A stretch of 64,000 bases of DNA from CAWKCE01 sp032127035. GTDB lineage: Bacteria; Actinomycetota; Actinomycetes; JAHEKZ01. The position numbers were made by a program, and so were the translations under genes. The notes beneath the pieces are model-generated. The model searched no databases, was not told the DNA's origin, and worked only from the letters and a program-made list of their open reading frames with translations. Of the stretch, positions 50,830 through 59,515 are shown one piece after another. How positions within the stretch are numbered: position 1 is the stretch's first letter; every line of letters begins with the position of its first letter. The stretch covers positions 558,001-622,000 of the forward strand of contig CAWKCE010000005.1 of assembly GCA_963848085.1 (NCBI GenBank). The letters run 5' to 3'.

Positions 50830-51795
50830 CTAGCGACGACCGGCGGCGAGCAGACAGACCAGCTCGTAGACGAGGTTCGCCCCCGCGATGGCGGTGATCT
50901 CGGCGTGGTCGTAGGCGGGCGCGATTTCGACCACGTCGGCGCCGACGAGGTTGAGACCGGCCAGTCCCCGCACCAGCTCGAGCAGCTCACGCCCGCTGAG
51001 GCCGCCCATCTCCGGGGTACCGGTCCCCGGGGCGTGCGCCGGGTCGAGCACATCGATGTCAATCGACACGTACAGCGGGGCGTCGGACACGCGCTCGCGG
51101 ATGCGATCGATGACGGCGTCCATCCCGTCGCGGTCGAGGTCGCGACACTGCACCACCCGGAAGCCGAAGGTCGCGTCGTCGACCAGGTCCCGGGGCGAGT
51201 ACAAGGGGCCACGCGTCCCCACGTGCATGCAGTGGTCGGCGAGCAGCAGCCCCTCCTCCCAGGCTCTTCGGAACGGGGTGCCGTGGGTGTACGGGGCTCC
51301 GAAGTAGGTGTCCCAGGTGTCGAGGTGGGCGTCGAAGTGGACCAGAGCGACGGGGCCGTGCTTGTCCCTCATCGCCCGCAGCGCGGGCAGCGCAACCGTG
51401 TGGTCACCGCCGAGCAGCACCGTCCGCCGATGGCCGCTGATGAGACGCCCGAGCCCGGCTGCGACCTGTTCGATCGCGGCCTCGATGTCGAACGGGTTCA
51501 CCACGAGGTCCCCGGCGTCGACCACCTGCGTCCCGGCGAACGGCGACACGTCCTGCGCGGGGTTGTAGGGCCGTAACAGGCGCGAGCCCTCCCGGATGGC
51601 GGACGGTCCGAACCGCGCTCCCGGTCGGTAGCTCACCCCGGAGTCGAAGGGGGCACCGACCACGGCAATGTCGTAGTCGGCCACGTCCTCCAGGCGCGGC
51701 AGCCGGGCGAAGGTCGTCAGGCCCGAGTAGCGGGGCACCTGGACCGAGTCGACCGGTCCGACGGTGCCGCCTTCGGTCACCCGGGGCTCGTCCAC
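50830..51795 (-). CDS. speB: Agmatinase/ureohydrolase family protein
   Basis: A 321-residue ureohydrolase with a complete binuclear Mn site: GGDHTVALP, VHFDAHLDTWD and SIDIDVLDPAHAPGTGTPE. The family hydrolyses agmatine, guanidinobutyrate or related guanidines to urea plus an amine. The opening FARLPRLEDVADYDIAVVG is common to agmatinase-type members. A GGAGAG box precedes the GTG at 51795. There are no other polyamine genes nearby, so the precise substrate (agmatine or guanidinobutyrate) is uncertain. Confidence 0.88.
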   Translation of the reverse strand: MDEPRVTEGGTVGPVDSVQVPRYSGLTTFARLPRLEDVADYDIAVVGAPFDSGVSYRPGARFGPSAIREGSRLLRPYNPAQDVSPFAGTQVVDAGDLVVNPFDIEAAIEQVAAGLGRLISGHRRTVLLGGDHTVALPALRAMRDKHGPVALVHFDAHLDTWDTYFGAPYTHGTPFRRAWEEGLLLADHCMHVGTRGPLYSPRDLVDDATFGFRVVQCRDLDRDGMDAVIDRIRERVSDAPLYVSIDIDVLDPAHAPGTGTPEMGGLSGRELLELVRGLAGLNLVGADVVEIAPAYDHAEITAIAGANLVYELVCLLAAGRR

Positions 51796-51831
51796 GCGCT
51801 CTCCTGACGTTGCGGGGTCATCCTGGGGGAG

Positions 51832-52329
51832 CTACTCGTGGCTTCGATGAGCGAACCCGATCGCCTGCTCCTCCTCCGGCGACAGCGTGGCGTCGCTGGT
51901 TCCGGCCTGGACGCCCTTGGCGTAGGTCCGGGTCTCGGACCGCCCGTTGATGGACGACATCACCAGACCGTCCCCGGCGTCGTCGAGCATCGCCACCGAG
52001 AACGACATGCGGCCACCCATGTCACCGAAGGCGTCGTAGCGCACCACGGCGACATGGCGGATCGCGTCGGCCAGGTCAACCCGGACCGCTGCGACCTCGT
52101 CCTGGACGGCAGACACCTCCGACCGCAGCAGCTCGACCGACGCCACCTGTCGGCCGACACTGGCGAGGAAGGAGTCCGAAGGGTCGTCGCCCTGCAGCAA
52201 GGTGAGGTCCCGTCGCATCCGCCGCACCCGACGGAGCGCAACCACGGCGACGAGCAGCCCGAGGATCCCGACCACGACGGCACCAATGGCAAGTCCGGCG
52301 AGCAGGGTGGGGTCGAGATCCAGCGTCAC
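51832..52329 (-). CDS. DUF4446 family membrane protein
   Basis: A 165-residue protein with one N-terminal membrane helix (about 8-30), a basic RRVRRMRRD stretch, a short coiled-coil (about 55-85) and a conserved C-terminal block VRYDAFGDMGGRMSFSVAML (about 95-114), then GLVMSSINGRSETRTYAKGV. This pattern is the DUF4446 family, of unknown function, often near pheA in actinobacteria. A role at the membrane is all that can be inferred. Confidence 0.82.
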   Translation of the reverse strand: MTLDLDPTLLAGLAIGAVVVGILGLLVAVVALRRVRRMRRDLTLLQGDDPSDSFLASVGRQVASVELLRSEVSAVQDEVAAVRVDLADAIRHVAVVRYDAFGDMGGRMSFSVAMLDDAGDGLVMSSINGRSETRTYAKGVQAGTSDATLSPEEEQAIGFAHRSHE

Positions 52330-52569
52330 GGTGGTCCAGGCGTCGAAGTGGGTGAGGGCGATGTCCGGCTCAGCGTAGCCACCGGCGCCCGGCGCGCCGC
52401 CACCGACCAGGGGCGCGAGTGACAGGTCCGAGCGCCGCCGACGGGGGATGCAGCGGCGCCCGGACCTACCTCACTGTTGAACACTCTTCGAGTCCGAGGC
52501 AAGCCGACCCGGGGACTTTGACCGTTTCTTGACCAGACGTTCGGCAGCCGCTTCTGGCGGCACCCGTGG

Positions 52570-53493
52570 TCAGTTCAACGTGAGCTGTCGGGCAGCCAAC
52601 GCGTGTCGCGCACGGCGCTCCACGCCGGACAGCGGGGCGGTCTCCGACAGGGCGTCGTCCAGCCGGCTGCGGAAGGCCGCGGCCGGCTCCTCGACCTCCT
52701 CCACCGGCATACCGTCGGGCAGATCCCACACCGGCACCAGCAGCCCCAGCGCCCGGAACGACCCCAGGTACCGGGAGCCGTCGCCGAGGTCCAACGAGCC
52801 GGCCGCGAACAGGCGGGCACAGGCATCGGTCAGCGGGTCCTCGTCCTCGGCCAGCACCCAGCGCAGCTGGACCCGGTCCCCCAGGGTCACCCAGTACGCA
52901 GCCTCGACGCCTGCCAGCCGGGCGGTGGGCGCCACCGCCTCACCCAGACGCTCCAGCGACGTGCGCGTGTCGGCATCCACCTCCTCCGCATCCTCGACCC
53001 AGTAGTCGAACGAGGAGTGGACGACGACCCGCAGCGGCGCCGTCACGTCGAGCAGGTCCTGCATCCGGGGCGCGTCCGCCGGTAGGGGCCGCGGGGCGAT
53101 GGCAGTCCCCGGAGCCGCCGCCAGTGCCTGGACGAGCGCATCGGCCAGGTCCCGCGACAGGTCTGCGGACGATGTCTGCGTCTGCATCCCGAGCATCACC
53201 GAGCCGTCCTGGCGGACCGAGGCCGGCCGAGCCATCGGGAGGACGCTGCTCAGCGTGACCTGGCGGTCGGCCGCTTCGCCGGCCAGCGTGAGCTCAGCAG
53301 TGCCGGCCGACACGACCTCGCGCATAGCAACCCAGTCGGCCTCGTCGGCGAGCCCGGCGAAGGGACGGAGGACCCGCGAGTGCACCGCCCGCGACGCTGC
53401 CTTGCCATGGCAGGCCTTGTAGCGGCGGCCAGACCCGCAGGGGCATGGCTCCCGTCCGCCGACCACAGGGACCGACTGGGTCTGCTCGGACAT
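52570..53493 (-). CDS. SEC-C zinc-motif protein of unknown function
   Basis: A 307-residue protein with an N-terminal SEC-C zinc motif EPCPCGSGRRYKACHGK (ligands C17, C19, C28 and H29 or Cys equivalent), as at the SecA C-terminus. The rest (about 40-300) is not recognised beyond resembling conserved actinobacterial proteins annotated only by this motif. It is not a SecA: no helicase motifs are present. ATG 53493 has GGAGGG five to six bases upstream. It sits between DUF4446 and a glycerophosphodiesterase gene on the same strand. Confidence 0.75.
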   Translation of the reverse strand: MSEQTQSVPVVGGREPCPCGSGRRYKACHGKAASRAVHSRVLRPFAGLADEADWVAMREVVSAGTAELTLAGEAADRQVTLSSVLPMARPASVRQDGSVMLGMQTQTSSADLSRDLADALVQALAAAPGTAIAPRPLPADAPRMQDLLDVTAPLRVVVHSSFDYWVEDAEEVDADTRTSLERLGEAVAPTARLAGVEAAYWVTLGDRVQLRWVLAEDEDPLTDACARLFAAGSLDLGDGSRYLGSFRALGLLVPVWDLPDGMPVEEVEEPAAAFRSRLDDALSETAPLSGVERRARHALAARQLTLN

Positions 53494-53546
53494 GAACACC
53501 CTCCGTCTGCTCGAAGGCTCACGCTAGCGCTGACCGCAGTCGCGGC

Positions 53547-54350
53547 TCAGGGCGCCAGCGACTTCAGAACGTCGCGCGGCCGGTTGGTGATGATGGCGTC
53601 GACGCCGAGTCCCATCGCCAGGTCGACGTCGGTCGGTTGGTCGACGGTCCACACGTGGACCTGACGCCCGGTGGCGTGGACCCGCTCCACGTACCGCGGA
53701 TGTGCACGCAGAACCTCGATGGACGGTCCGGCAATCCCCACCCCCTTCGGCAGGCTGCCGTTTCGGTACATCAGCGGAACCCGGTCCATCAGGTACACCA
53801 AGGGCACCGACGGCGCGAGCCGCGTCATCCGGCGCAGGGCCACCTCGGAGAAGCTCATGACCCGAACCAGGCCCGCCCGCTCCGATGCCGGGTCGACCAG
53901 CCCGTACTCGTCGAGCAGCTCGACCAGTCGGCGCTCGACCCAGCCGGCATACCTCGTCGGGTGCTTCGTCTCGATGGACAGCTCGACGCGACGGTCGGCA
54001 TCCACGGCGAACTGGATCAACCGCTCGAGGGTCAGGACCTGCCGTCGGTCCTCGTCCCGGTCCGGCTCCTCATAGTCGTCCCAGTTCTCCTTCCACGACC
54101 CGAAGTCCAGCTCCTCCAGGTCCGACAGCTCGAGCACCGACAGCACCCCACGCCCGTTCGACGTCCGGTCGACACGGCGGTCGTGCACGCACACCAGGTG
54201 GCCGTCTGCCGTGAGGCGCACGTCTGCCTCGAGCCCGTCGGCTCCGTCCTCGATCGCCGTGCGGTACGCGGCGAACGTGTGCTCCGGCGCGAGATCGGAC
54301 GCACCACGGTGTGCGACCACCAAAGGTCGTCCCGGCCGCGAGCTGCTCAT
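53547..54350 (-). CDS. Glycerophosphodiester phosphodiesterase
   Basis: A 267-residue GDPD-family enzyme, which hydrolyses glycerophosphodiesters to glycerol 3-phosphate and an alcohol. The conserved start VVAHRGASDLAPEHTFAAY provides the catalytic His and Arg-Gly. EADVRLTADGHLVCVHD gives the metal-binding Glu-x-Asp and second His. HVWTVDQPTDVDLAMGLGVD near the end is typical. No signal peptide is seen, so it is probably cytoplasmic, acting in phospholipid turnover. Confidence 0.92.
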   Translation of the reverse strand: MSSSRPGRPLVVAHRGASDLAPEHTFAAYRTAIEDGADGLEADVRLTADGHLVCVHDRRVDRTSNGRGVLSVLELSDLEELDFGSWKENWDDYEEPDRDEDRRQVLTLERLIQFAVDADRRVELSIETKHPTRYAGWVERRLVELLDEYGLVDPASERAGLVRVMSFSEVALRRMTRLAPSVPLVYLMDRVPLMYRNGSLPKGVGIAGPSIEVLRAHPRYVERVHATGRQVHVWTVDQPTDVDLAMGLGVDAIITNRPRDVLKSLAP

Positions 54351-54380
54351 GGTCGGACCATGGTGGCAGCCGGCGGCCCA

Positions 54381-55662
54381 TCAGCCCAGCAGCACACCGG
54401 GGTTCATCACCCGACGCGGATCGAGGGCGCTCTTGATCCCACGCATGGCGGCCAGCTCGGCGTCCGAGCGGGACAGCCCGAGCCACTTCGCCTTGGCTCG
54501 ACCTACCCCGTGCTCCGCACTGATGGTTCCCCCCAGCTGCGCGACCAGGCGCAGGACCCGCGCGTCTACCTCCTCGTCGTCCGGTGCGGCGCCCACGATC
54601 TCGACGTGCAGGTTGGCCTCGGCAAGGTGGCCGAACACGAAGCCGTCGAAGGGCGCCCAGGCGTCGGGCAGCCGGTCCACCAGCTCGGAGAGTCGGTGGC
54701 GCGGCACGGCCACATCGAGCTTGTGGACCACGCCGAGCGTCGCCACCGCCTCGGTCAGTCGCTCCCGGTAGGCCCACACCCGTCGGTCCACGACCGCGTC
54801 GACGTCACTTGCCATCACTGGTGCTGCGGCCGTCTCGACCAGGACGTAGAACGGCCAGCGTCGGGCCAGCGGGAACGGCAGCCCGGTCACCTCGCAGACC
54901 AGCTCCATCGACGTGCCGGCCACCAGCTCAGCGGCCAACACCCCGGGCTGGTCGAGCAGCGCCTGGGCGTCCGGCACGGATGCGACACCGAGCAGTGCGG
55001 TCGTCCGGTCGACGGGCAGCGGGGGAACGAGCCGCAGCCGGGCCGCGGTGATGACGCCGAGCGTCCCCTCGCTGCCGACGAGGAGCCCGGACAGGTCGTA
55101 CCCGGCCGAGTCCTTCGGCAGCCCTGCCAGGTGATCCATGACGCTGCCGTCGGGAAGCACCACCTGGAGGCCGAGCAGCTGGGCCCGACTGTCCCCATGG
55201 ACCACTACCCGGACGCCACCGGCGTTGGTGGCAAGCGTGCCTCCGACCGTCGCCGAGTCCCGGGACGCCAGGTCGACGCCATAGGCCAGGCCGGCCTTCG
55301 CGGCGTGCGCCTCGACCGCGGCGATGGTCACACCGGCACCGACGGTCACCTGCCGGCTGACCTCGTCCACTGCGTCCAGACGTCGTCAAGCGCTGCGTCG
55401 ACAGGACGATCTGCTCCCGGCGGTTGGGCACCGACCCGCCCACGAGTCCGGTGTTGCCGCCCTGCGGAACCACGCCGACCCCCTGCGCGGCGCACCAGCC
55501 GACGACATCGGACACCTCGTCAGTGTTTCCCGGTCGAACGACGGCCTGCGGGGTGACCGACCACCGTCGGGTCCAGTCCGTCCCGAACGCCACGCACCGG
55601 TCCGGGTCGGTGAGGACGTGGTCGGCACCAACGACTGCGGCAAGCGACGCCACCAAGGACAC
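54381..55662 (-). pseudogene. FAD-linked oxidase (glycolate oxidase GlcD-like), frameshifted
   Basis: A flavoprotein of the VAO family that would be about 427 residues. The first 95 residues (GADHVLTDPDRCVAFGTDWT, then PGNTDEVSDVVGWC and GGNTGLVGGSVPN) read in one frame. The remainder (VTVGAGVTIAAVEAH, then GSEGTLGVITAARLRLV and a C-terminal SAEHGVGRAKAKWLG) reads in another. A single extra base near 55376-55385, or two lost ones, accounts for the shift. Everything else looks like an intact D-lactate/glycolate dehydrogenase-type subunit. GTG 55662 follows TAGGGT by six bases. True inactivation and sequencing error are both possible. Confidence 0.82.
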
Positions 55663-55668
55663 GCAGGA

Positions 55669-55674
55669 ACCCTA
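55669..55674 (-). promoter_or_regulatory. -10 element for a leaderless FAD-oxidase transcript
   Basis: TAGGGT on the minus strand is six bases upstream of the GTG at 55662. Confidence 0.5.
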
Positions 55675-55700
55675 GCCAGCGACCCGGCCGATGGACCCCG

Positions 55701-56567
55701 CTACTTCAGGAACTTCGAGGTACGCCTGTCAGCCAGCGGCCGACCACCCGTTTGACAGGTCGCGCAGTACTGAAGGGACGAGTCGGCGAACGACACCTCG
55801 CGCACCGCGTCACCGCACTCCGGGCACGGCTGGCCGGTCCGGCCGTGCACGCGCATGCCGGCGCGCTTGTCGTCCTTGAGCTCAGCCGCCGGCAGACCGC
55901 TGGACCGCGCCACCGCATCGCGCAACGTGGTCACGAGGGCCTCGTGGAGTTTGGCAACCTCCTCCGGCGACAACGAATCGGCCAACCTGAACGGCGACAG
56001 CCGCGCGACGTGCAGCACCTCGTCGCTGTACGCGTTGCCCACCCCGGCCAGCACCGACTGGTCCCGCAGGAGGCCCTTCAGCTGGGTTCGGGGGTGCGCC
56101 TGCAGGACCCTCGCGAACGCCGCGACGTCGAACTCCGATTGCAGCGGGTCCGGGCCCAGGCGCTGCACACCCGGGACGTCGCCAGGCTGCCGCACGACGT
56201 ACACCGCGAGCTTCTTCTTCGTCCCGGCCTCGGTCAGCTCGATGCCCGTGCCGTCGTCGAGCCGAAGCCGGAGCGCCAGCGGGTTGCGCCCGCTGGGCCG
56301 GATCGGCGAGGTCGGCACCTCGTCGCGCCAGCGCACCCATCCGGCGCGGGCCAGGTGCACCACCAGGTGGAGGCCGTCGACGTCGATGTCGAGGAACTTG
56401 CCGTGGCGATCCACCGCAGTGACGGCCAGCCCTCCCAGGGCCGTGACCGGCGGGTCGAAGGTCTTCAGCGCGCTGATGGAGGCGACGTCCACCCCTGCCA
56501 CCACCCGGCCCACCAGCCGCTCCCGCAGGAAGACAGCCAGGGCCTCGACCTCGGGCAGCTCGGGCAT
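55701..56567 (-). CDS. Fpg/Nei-family DNA glycosylase
   Basis: A 288-residue base excision repair glycosylase. MPELPEVEAL gives the catalytic N-terminal Pro2 and Glu3, so ATG 56567 must be the start; an in-frame ATG three codons earlier would block catalysis. The helix-two-turn-helix is near LLRDQSVLAGVGNAYSDEVL, and a C-terminal zinc finger is formed by CPECG and CATC. TKKKLAVYV and the missing Lys context suit the broader Fpg/Nei group, so substrate preference (8-oxoguanine or oxidised pyrimidines) is not certain. It is divergent from the nitronate monooxygenase gene. Confidence 0.92.
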   Translation of the reverse strand: MPELPEVEALAVFLRERLVGRVVAGVDVASISALKTFDPPVTALGGLAVTAVDRHGKFLDIDVDGLHLVVHLARAGWVRWRDEVPTSPIRPSGRNPLALRLRLDDGTGIELTEAGTKKKLAVYVVRQPGDVPGVQRLGPDPLQSEFDVAAFARVLQAHPRTQLKGLLRDQSVLAGVGNAYSDEVLHVARLSPFRLADSLSPEEVAKLHEALVTTLRDAVARSSGLPAAELKDDKRAGMRVHGRTGQPCPECGDAVREVSFADSSLQYCATCQTGGRPLADRRTSKFLK

Positions 56568-56623
56568 GGCACCCATGGTGGCTCACGAGGCCGCCAGACG
56601 GGCGGCGACGACGCTGGATGTGT

Positions 56624-56660
56624 CAACCTACGCCTCCGTAGGCTACGGTGGCGTAGGTTG
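56624..56660. promoter_or_regulatory. 37-bp near-perfect palindrome, probable operator
   Basis: Two 18-base half-sites (CAACCTACGCCTCCGTAG and its partner at 56643-56660) match at 17 of 18 positions around a single central G. It lies 23 bases before the nitronate monooxygenase start and 57 bases from the divergent fpg start. Nested TACG/CGTA half-sites of this kind are typical of dimeric TetR-family operators. No regulator gene is adjacent. Confidence 0.72.
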
Positions 56661-56683
56661 CCAGCCCGGATCGAGGATTCTGC

Positions 56684-58150
56684 ATGCCCACAGCCGTCCC
56701 GCCCGTCCTGCCCGCCGTCATCCAAGGCGGCATGGGCGTCAACATCTCGTCCTACCGACTGGCGCGCACCGTCGCCGCGGCCGGAGGACTCGGCGTCATC
56801 TCCGGGGTCGCTCCCGACCTGCTGCTCGCGCGCTGGCTCCAGGACGGTGACCCCACCGGCGAAGTCCGGGAGGCCATGGCCGGCTACCCCGACCAGGCGT
56901 TCGTCGCCGAGACGGTGGACCGGTACTTCCTCGACGGCGGCCGTGCCCCGGGCAAGGCCTACCGACCCAACCCCAAGCTCGACCTCAACCAGAAGTCGGG
57001 CCCGGTTCGGCTCACCGCCCTCGGCGCCTACGTCCAGGTGGCCCTGGCCAAGACCGGCCATGACGGCGTCGTCGGCATCAACCTGCTCGAGAAGGTCCAG
57101 CTGTGGACACCGGCAGCTCTGCTCGGCGCGGTCCTGGCTGACGTCGACTTCGTCCTGGTGGGTGCGGGCGTGCCGACGCACCTGCCGCGGGTGCTCAACG
57201 GGCTGGCTGACTGTCACCCGGTCTCCCTGCCCATCGATGTCGCCGGATCCCAGACGGGCGAGTCGTGGAGCATCACATTGGACCCGGCGGAGGTCGTCCC
57301 CGGCCTGACCGCGCCGCTCAAACGACCGTTCTTCCTGGCCATCGTGTCGTCCAACATCTTGGGCACCTACCTCGCGCGCGACGAGACCACCCGACCGGAC
57401 GGATTCGTGGTGGAGCTGCCGAGTGCTGGCGGCCACAACGCCCCGCCCCGCCGCCTCGAGCTGGACGACGGTGGCGAGCCCATCTACGGCCCGCGCGACG
57501 AGGTTGACCTGACCAAGATCGACACCATCGGGCTGCCGTTCTGGGTCGCGGGTGGCTACGCCACCCCAGACCGGCTGCGTGAGGCCCAGGAGGCGGGCGC
57601 GGTCGGCGTCCAGATCGGCACCGCCTTCGCATTGTCCGACGAGTCCGGCATGACGCCCCCGGTACGGACGGTCCTGCGGGAACGCGTCCGCGCTGACAAC
57701 CTCCGGGTGCGCACCGACCCGCTGGCCAGCCCGACCGGCTTCCCGTTCAAGGTCGCCCAGATGCCGGGAACCGTCGCTGACCCCACCACCTACGGATCGC
57801 GGGACCGCATCTGCGACCTCAGCTACCTGCGCACCGCGTATCGCCGCGAGAACGGCTCCGTGGGATACCGCTGCGCGTCCGAGCCGGTGGACGCCTACGT
57901 CCGCAAGGGCGGCGACGCCGAGGACACGCTCGGTCGCATGTGCCTGTGCAACGGGCTGGCGGCTACCGCCGGGCTGGCACAGCTGCGGGGTGACAGCGAT
58001 GTCGAGCCCTACCTGGTGACGCTCGGTTCAGACCGCGTCCAGCTGGCCGGGCTGCTGGAGCGCCACAAAGACGGCTGGTCAGCGCTGGACGTGATGTCCT
58101 GGCTGACCGAGCCGTCCTTGAGCTCGGTGGCCGGTTCCGCGGCTACGTGA
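56684..58150 (+). CDS. Nitronate monooxygenase-type FMN flavoprotein
   Basis: A 488-residue TIM-barrel flavoprotein of the 2-nitropropane dioxygenase family. IQGGMGVNISSYRLARTVAA at the N-terminus and SAGGHNAPPRR and WVAGGYATPDRLREAQEAGA later are the FMN-contacting segments. It is longer than bacterial NMO or FabK by a C-terminal extension with several Cys residues (CDLSYLR, YRCAS, MCLCNG). Relatives include enoyl reductase-like PfaD, so a role in fatty acid chemistry is as plausible as nitronate detoxification. The 37-bp palindrome just upstream suggests tight repressor control. It overlaps the convergent CoA-transferase gene by eight bases. Confidence 0.8.
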   Translation: MPTAVPPVLPAVIQGGMGVNISSYRLARTVAAAGGLGVISGVAPDLLLARWLQDGDPTGEVREAMAGYPDQAFVAETVDRYFLDGGRAPGKAYRPNPKLDLNQKSGPVRLTALGAYVQVALAKTGHDGVVGINLLEKVQLWTPAALLGAVLADVDFVLVGAGVPTHLPRVLNGLADCHPVSLPIDVAGSQTGESWSITLDPAEVVPGLTAPLKRPFFLAIVSSNILGTYLARDETTRPDGFVVELPSAGGHNAPPRRLELDDGGEPIYGPRDEVDLTKIDTIGLPFWVAGGYATPDRLREAQEAGAVGVQIGTAFALSDESGMTPPVRTVLRERVRADNLRVRTDPLASPTGFPFKVAQMPGTVADPTTYGSRDRICDLSYLRTAYRRENGSVGYRCASEPVDAYVRKGGDAEDTLGRMCLCNGLAATAGLAQLRGDSDVEPYLVTLGSDRVQLAGLLERHKDGWSALDVMSWLTEPSLSSVAGSAAT

Positions 58151-59369
58151 GCCCGAGGGCGTCGGCCTCCTCCCACAGCTCCTCCCGGACATCCGGATGC
58201 GCCGCCTGCTCGATCAAGTGTCGCGCCTGAGCCGTCTGTGAATGGCCCCAGATCTCGGCCACCCCGTGCTCAGTCACCACCGCGCTGTGCTGGAACGACG
58301 TGACCGGCTCGTCGATGAGGGGCACGATCGTCGACACGTTGGCCCGTGGGTGCCACGACCGGAGCGCGATCAGCGCCTTTCCCCCCGGGGAGTGCATGGC
58401 GCCGACGATGAAGTCGTTCTGTCCCCCGAACCCGGAGTAGATGCGCCCGCTGATCCGGGAGGCGTTCGCTTGGCCGAACAGGTCGACCTGAAGTGCCGAG
58501 TTGACCGACACCAAAGACGGGTTCTTGGAGATGACGCTTGGGTCGTTCACCTTCTCGGTGCGCTTCACCCGCACCCGTGGGTTCCGGTCCACCCACCGGT
58601 AGAGCTCGGGCGAGCCGAACAGGAACGAGGCGACCAGCGGTGCCTCCGGGTCAAGTGCACCGACGGTGTCGAGGTGCAGGACCCCGTCGCTGAACATCTC
58701 GCTCCAGATCCGCAGGCCGCGCCGGTTCCCCAGCTGCTGCAGTGCGGCGTCAGGTACCGCACCGATCCCCATCTGCAGCGTCGAGCCGTCCTCGACCATC
58801 GACGCGACCCGCAGGCCGATCTCCCGCGAGCAGTCGTCCAGCGGTGACGGGGCGACGGACTCCCAGGGCTGGTCCACCTCGACCACGAAGTCGAAGTCGG
58901 CCAGCGGATAGACACCGTCGCCGTACGTGTACGGCATCGCCGGGTTCGACTGCGCAACCAGGAGACCGCCCCTGCTGCGTACCGCCTCCATGGCGGCCGG
59001 CAGCAGGTTCACCTCAATCCCGAGCGATACCGTCCCGTCCCGCGGAGACGACGTGTGCACGACGACGACGTCCGGTGGCAGGGTCCGGGTGAACAACGCC
59101 GGGGCCAGCGAAAGGCGCGACGGCACGTAGCGCAGGTTGGGGCGGTGCCGCATCCCCGGTCCGACGAAACACGTCTCGAGCGTGACGCCTTCGCGCGTCG
59201 GGATGCCCTGCTGCGCGTTGAGCGCGAACAGGGTGTACTCCGGCACGGCGGCGTCGATCGCACGGACGACGTGCCACGGTGTCGCCACATTCCCGCTGAC
59301 GATGATCCGCGGGGATGGCGGCAGGGCCGCCACTGCGGCGGCGGCAACCTCGGCTGTCACGGTTCGCAC
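58143..59369 (-). CDS. Acetyl-CoA hydrolase/4-hydroxybutyrate CoA-transferase family protein
   Basis: A 408-residue family I CoA-transferase-like protein, moving CoA between acyl groups. The recognisable blocks are QMGIGAVPDAALQQL (about 197-211), VNSALQVDLFGQANASRISG (about 286-305) and GGQNDFIVGAMHSPGGKALI, the last being the CoA-binding C-terminal domain. GTG 59369 is preceded by GGGGAGGA. Its 3' end overlaps the nitronate monooxygenase gene by eight bases in convergent orientation. The acyl substrates cannot be named. Confidence 0.86.
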   Translation of the reverse strand: MRTVTAEVAAAAVAALPPSPRIIVSGNVATPWHVVRAIDAAVPEYTLFALNAQQGIPTREGVTLETCFVGPGMRHRPNLRYVPSRLSLAPALFTRTLPPDVVVVHTSSPRDGTVSLGIEVNLLPAAMEAVRSRGGLLVAQSNPAMPYTYGDGVYPLADFDFVVEVDQPWESVAPSPLDDCSREIGLRVASMVEDGSTLQMGIGAVPDAALQQLGNRRGLRIWSEMFSDGVLHLDTVGALDPEAPLVASFLFGSPELYRWVDRNPRVRVKRTEKVNDPSVISKNPSLVSVNSALQVDLFGQANASRISGRIYSGFGGQNDFIVGAMHSPGGKALIALRSWHPRANVSTIVPLIDEPVTSFQHSAVVTEHGVAEIWGHSQTAQARHLIEQAAHPDVREELWEEADALGLT

Positions 59370-59436
59370 GACGTCATCCTCCCCGTTTCACCCGGCTGGC
59401 GGAGTGATCAACGCGCTCTCGCGCCGAAACAACAAC

Positions 59437-59488
59437 TGCACGGCGCAGCCGGTGCCACACGAGGGGGTGGCACCGACCGCGCCGTGCA
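59437..59488 (-). terminator. Rho-independent terminator after the VKOR-GNAT unit
   Basis: Arms of 22 bases (59437-59458 and 59467-59488) pair at 20 positions around an eight-base loop. On the minus strand the hairpin follows the GNAT stop at 59516 and is trailed by GTTGTTGTTT, so it fits a terminator isolating this unit from the CoA-transferase gene. Confidence 0.72.
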
Positions 59489-59515
59489 TTTCCTTCGGGT
59501 ACCTCCGCATGATCG

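Noticed and set aside
48548..50833. A 761-codon open frame on the plus strand
   Set aside because: It is antisense to the GGDEF-EAL and pheA genes, whose motifs are intact, and its translation matches nothing recognisable.
53637..55556. A 639-codon open frame on the plus strand
   Set aside because: It lies antisense to the glycerophosphodiesterase and FAD-oxidase genes, has low-complexity His/Arg/Gln/Pro-rich translation and no family match; it is a product of high GC content.
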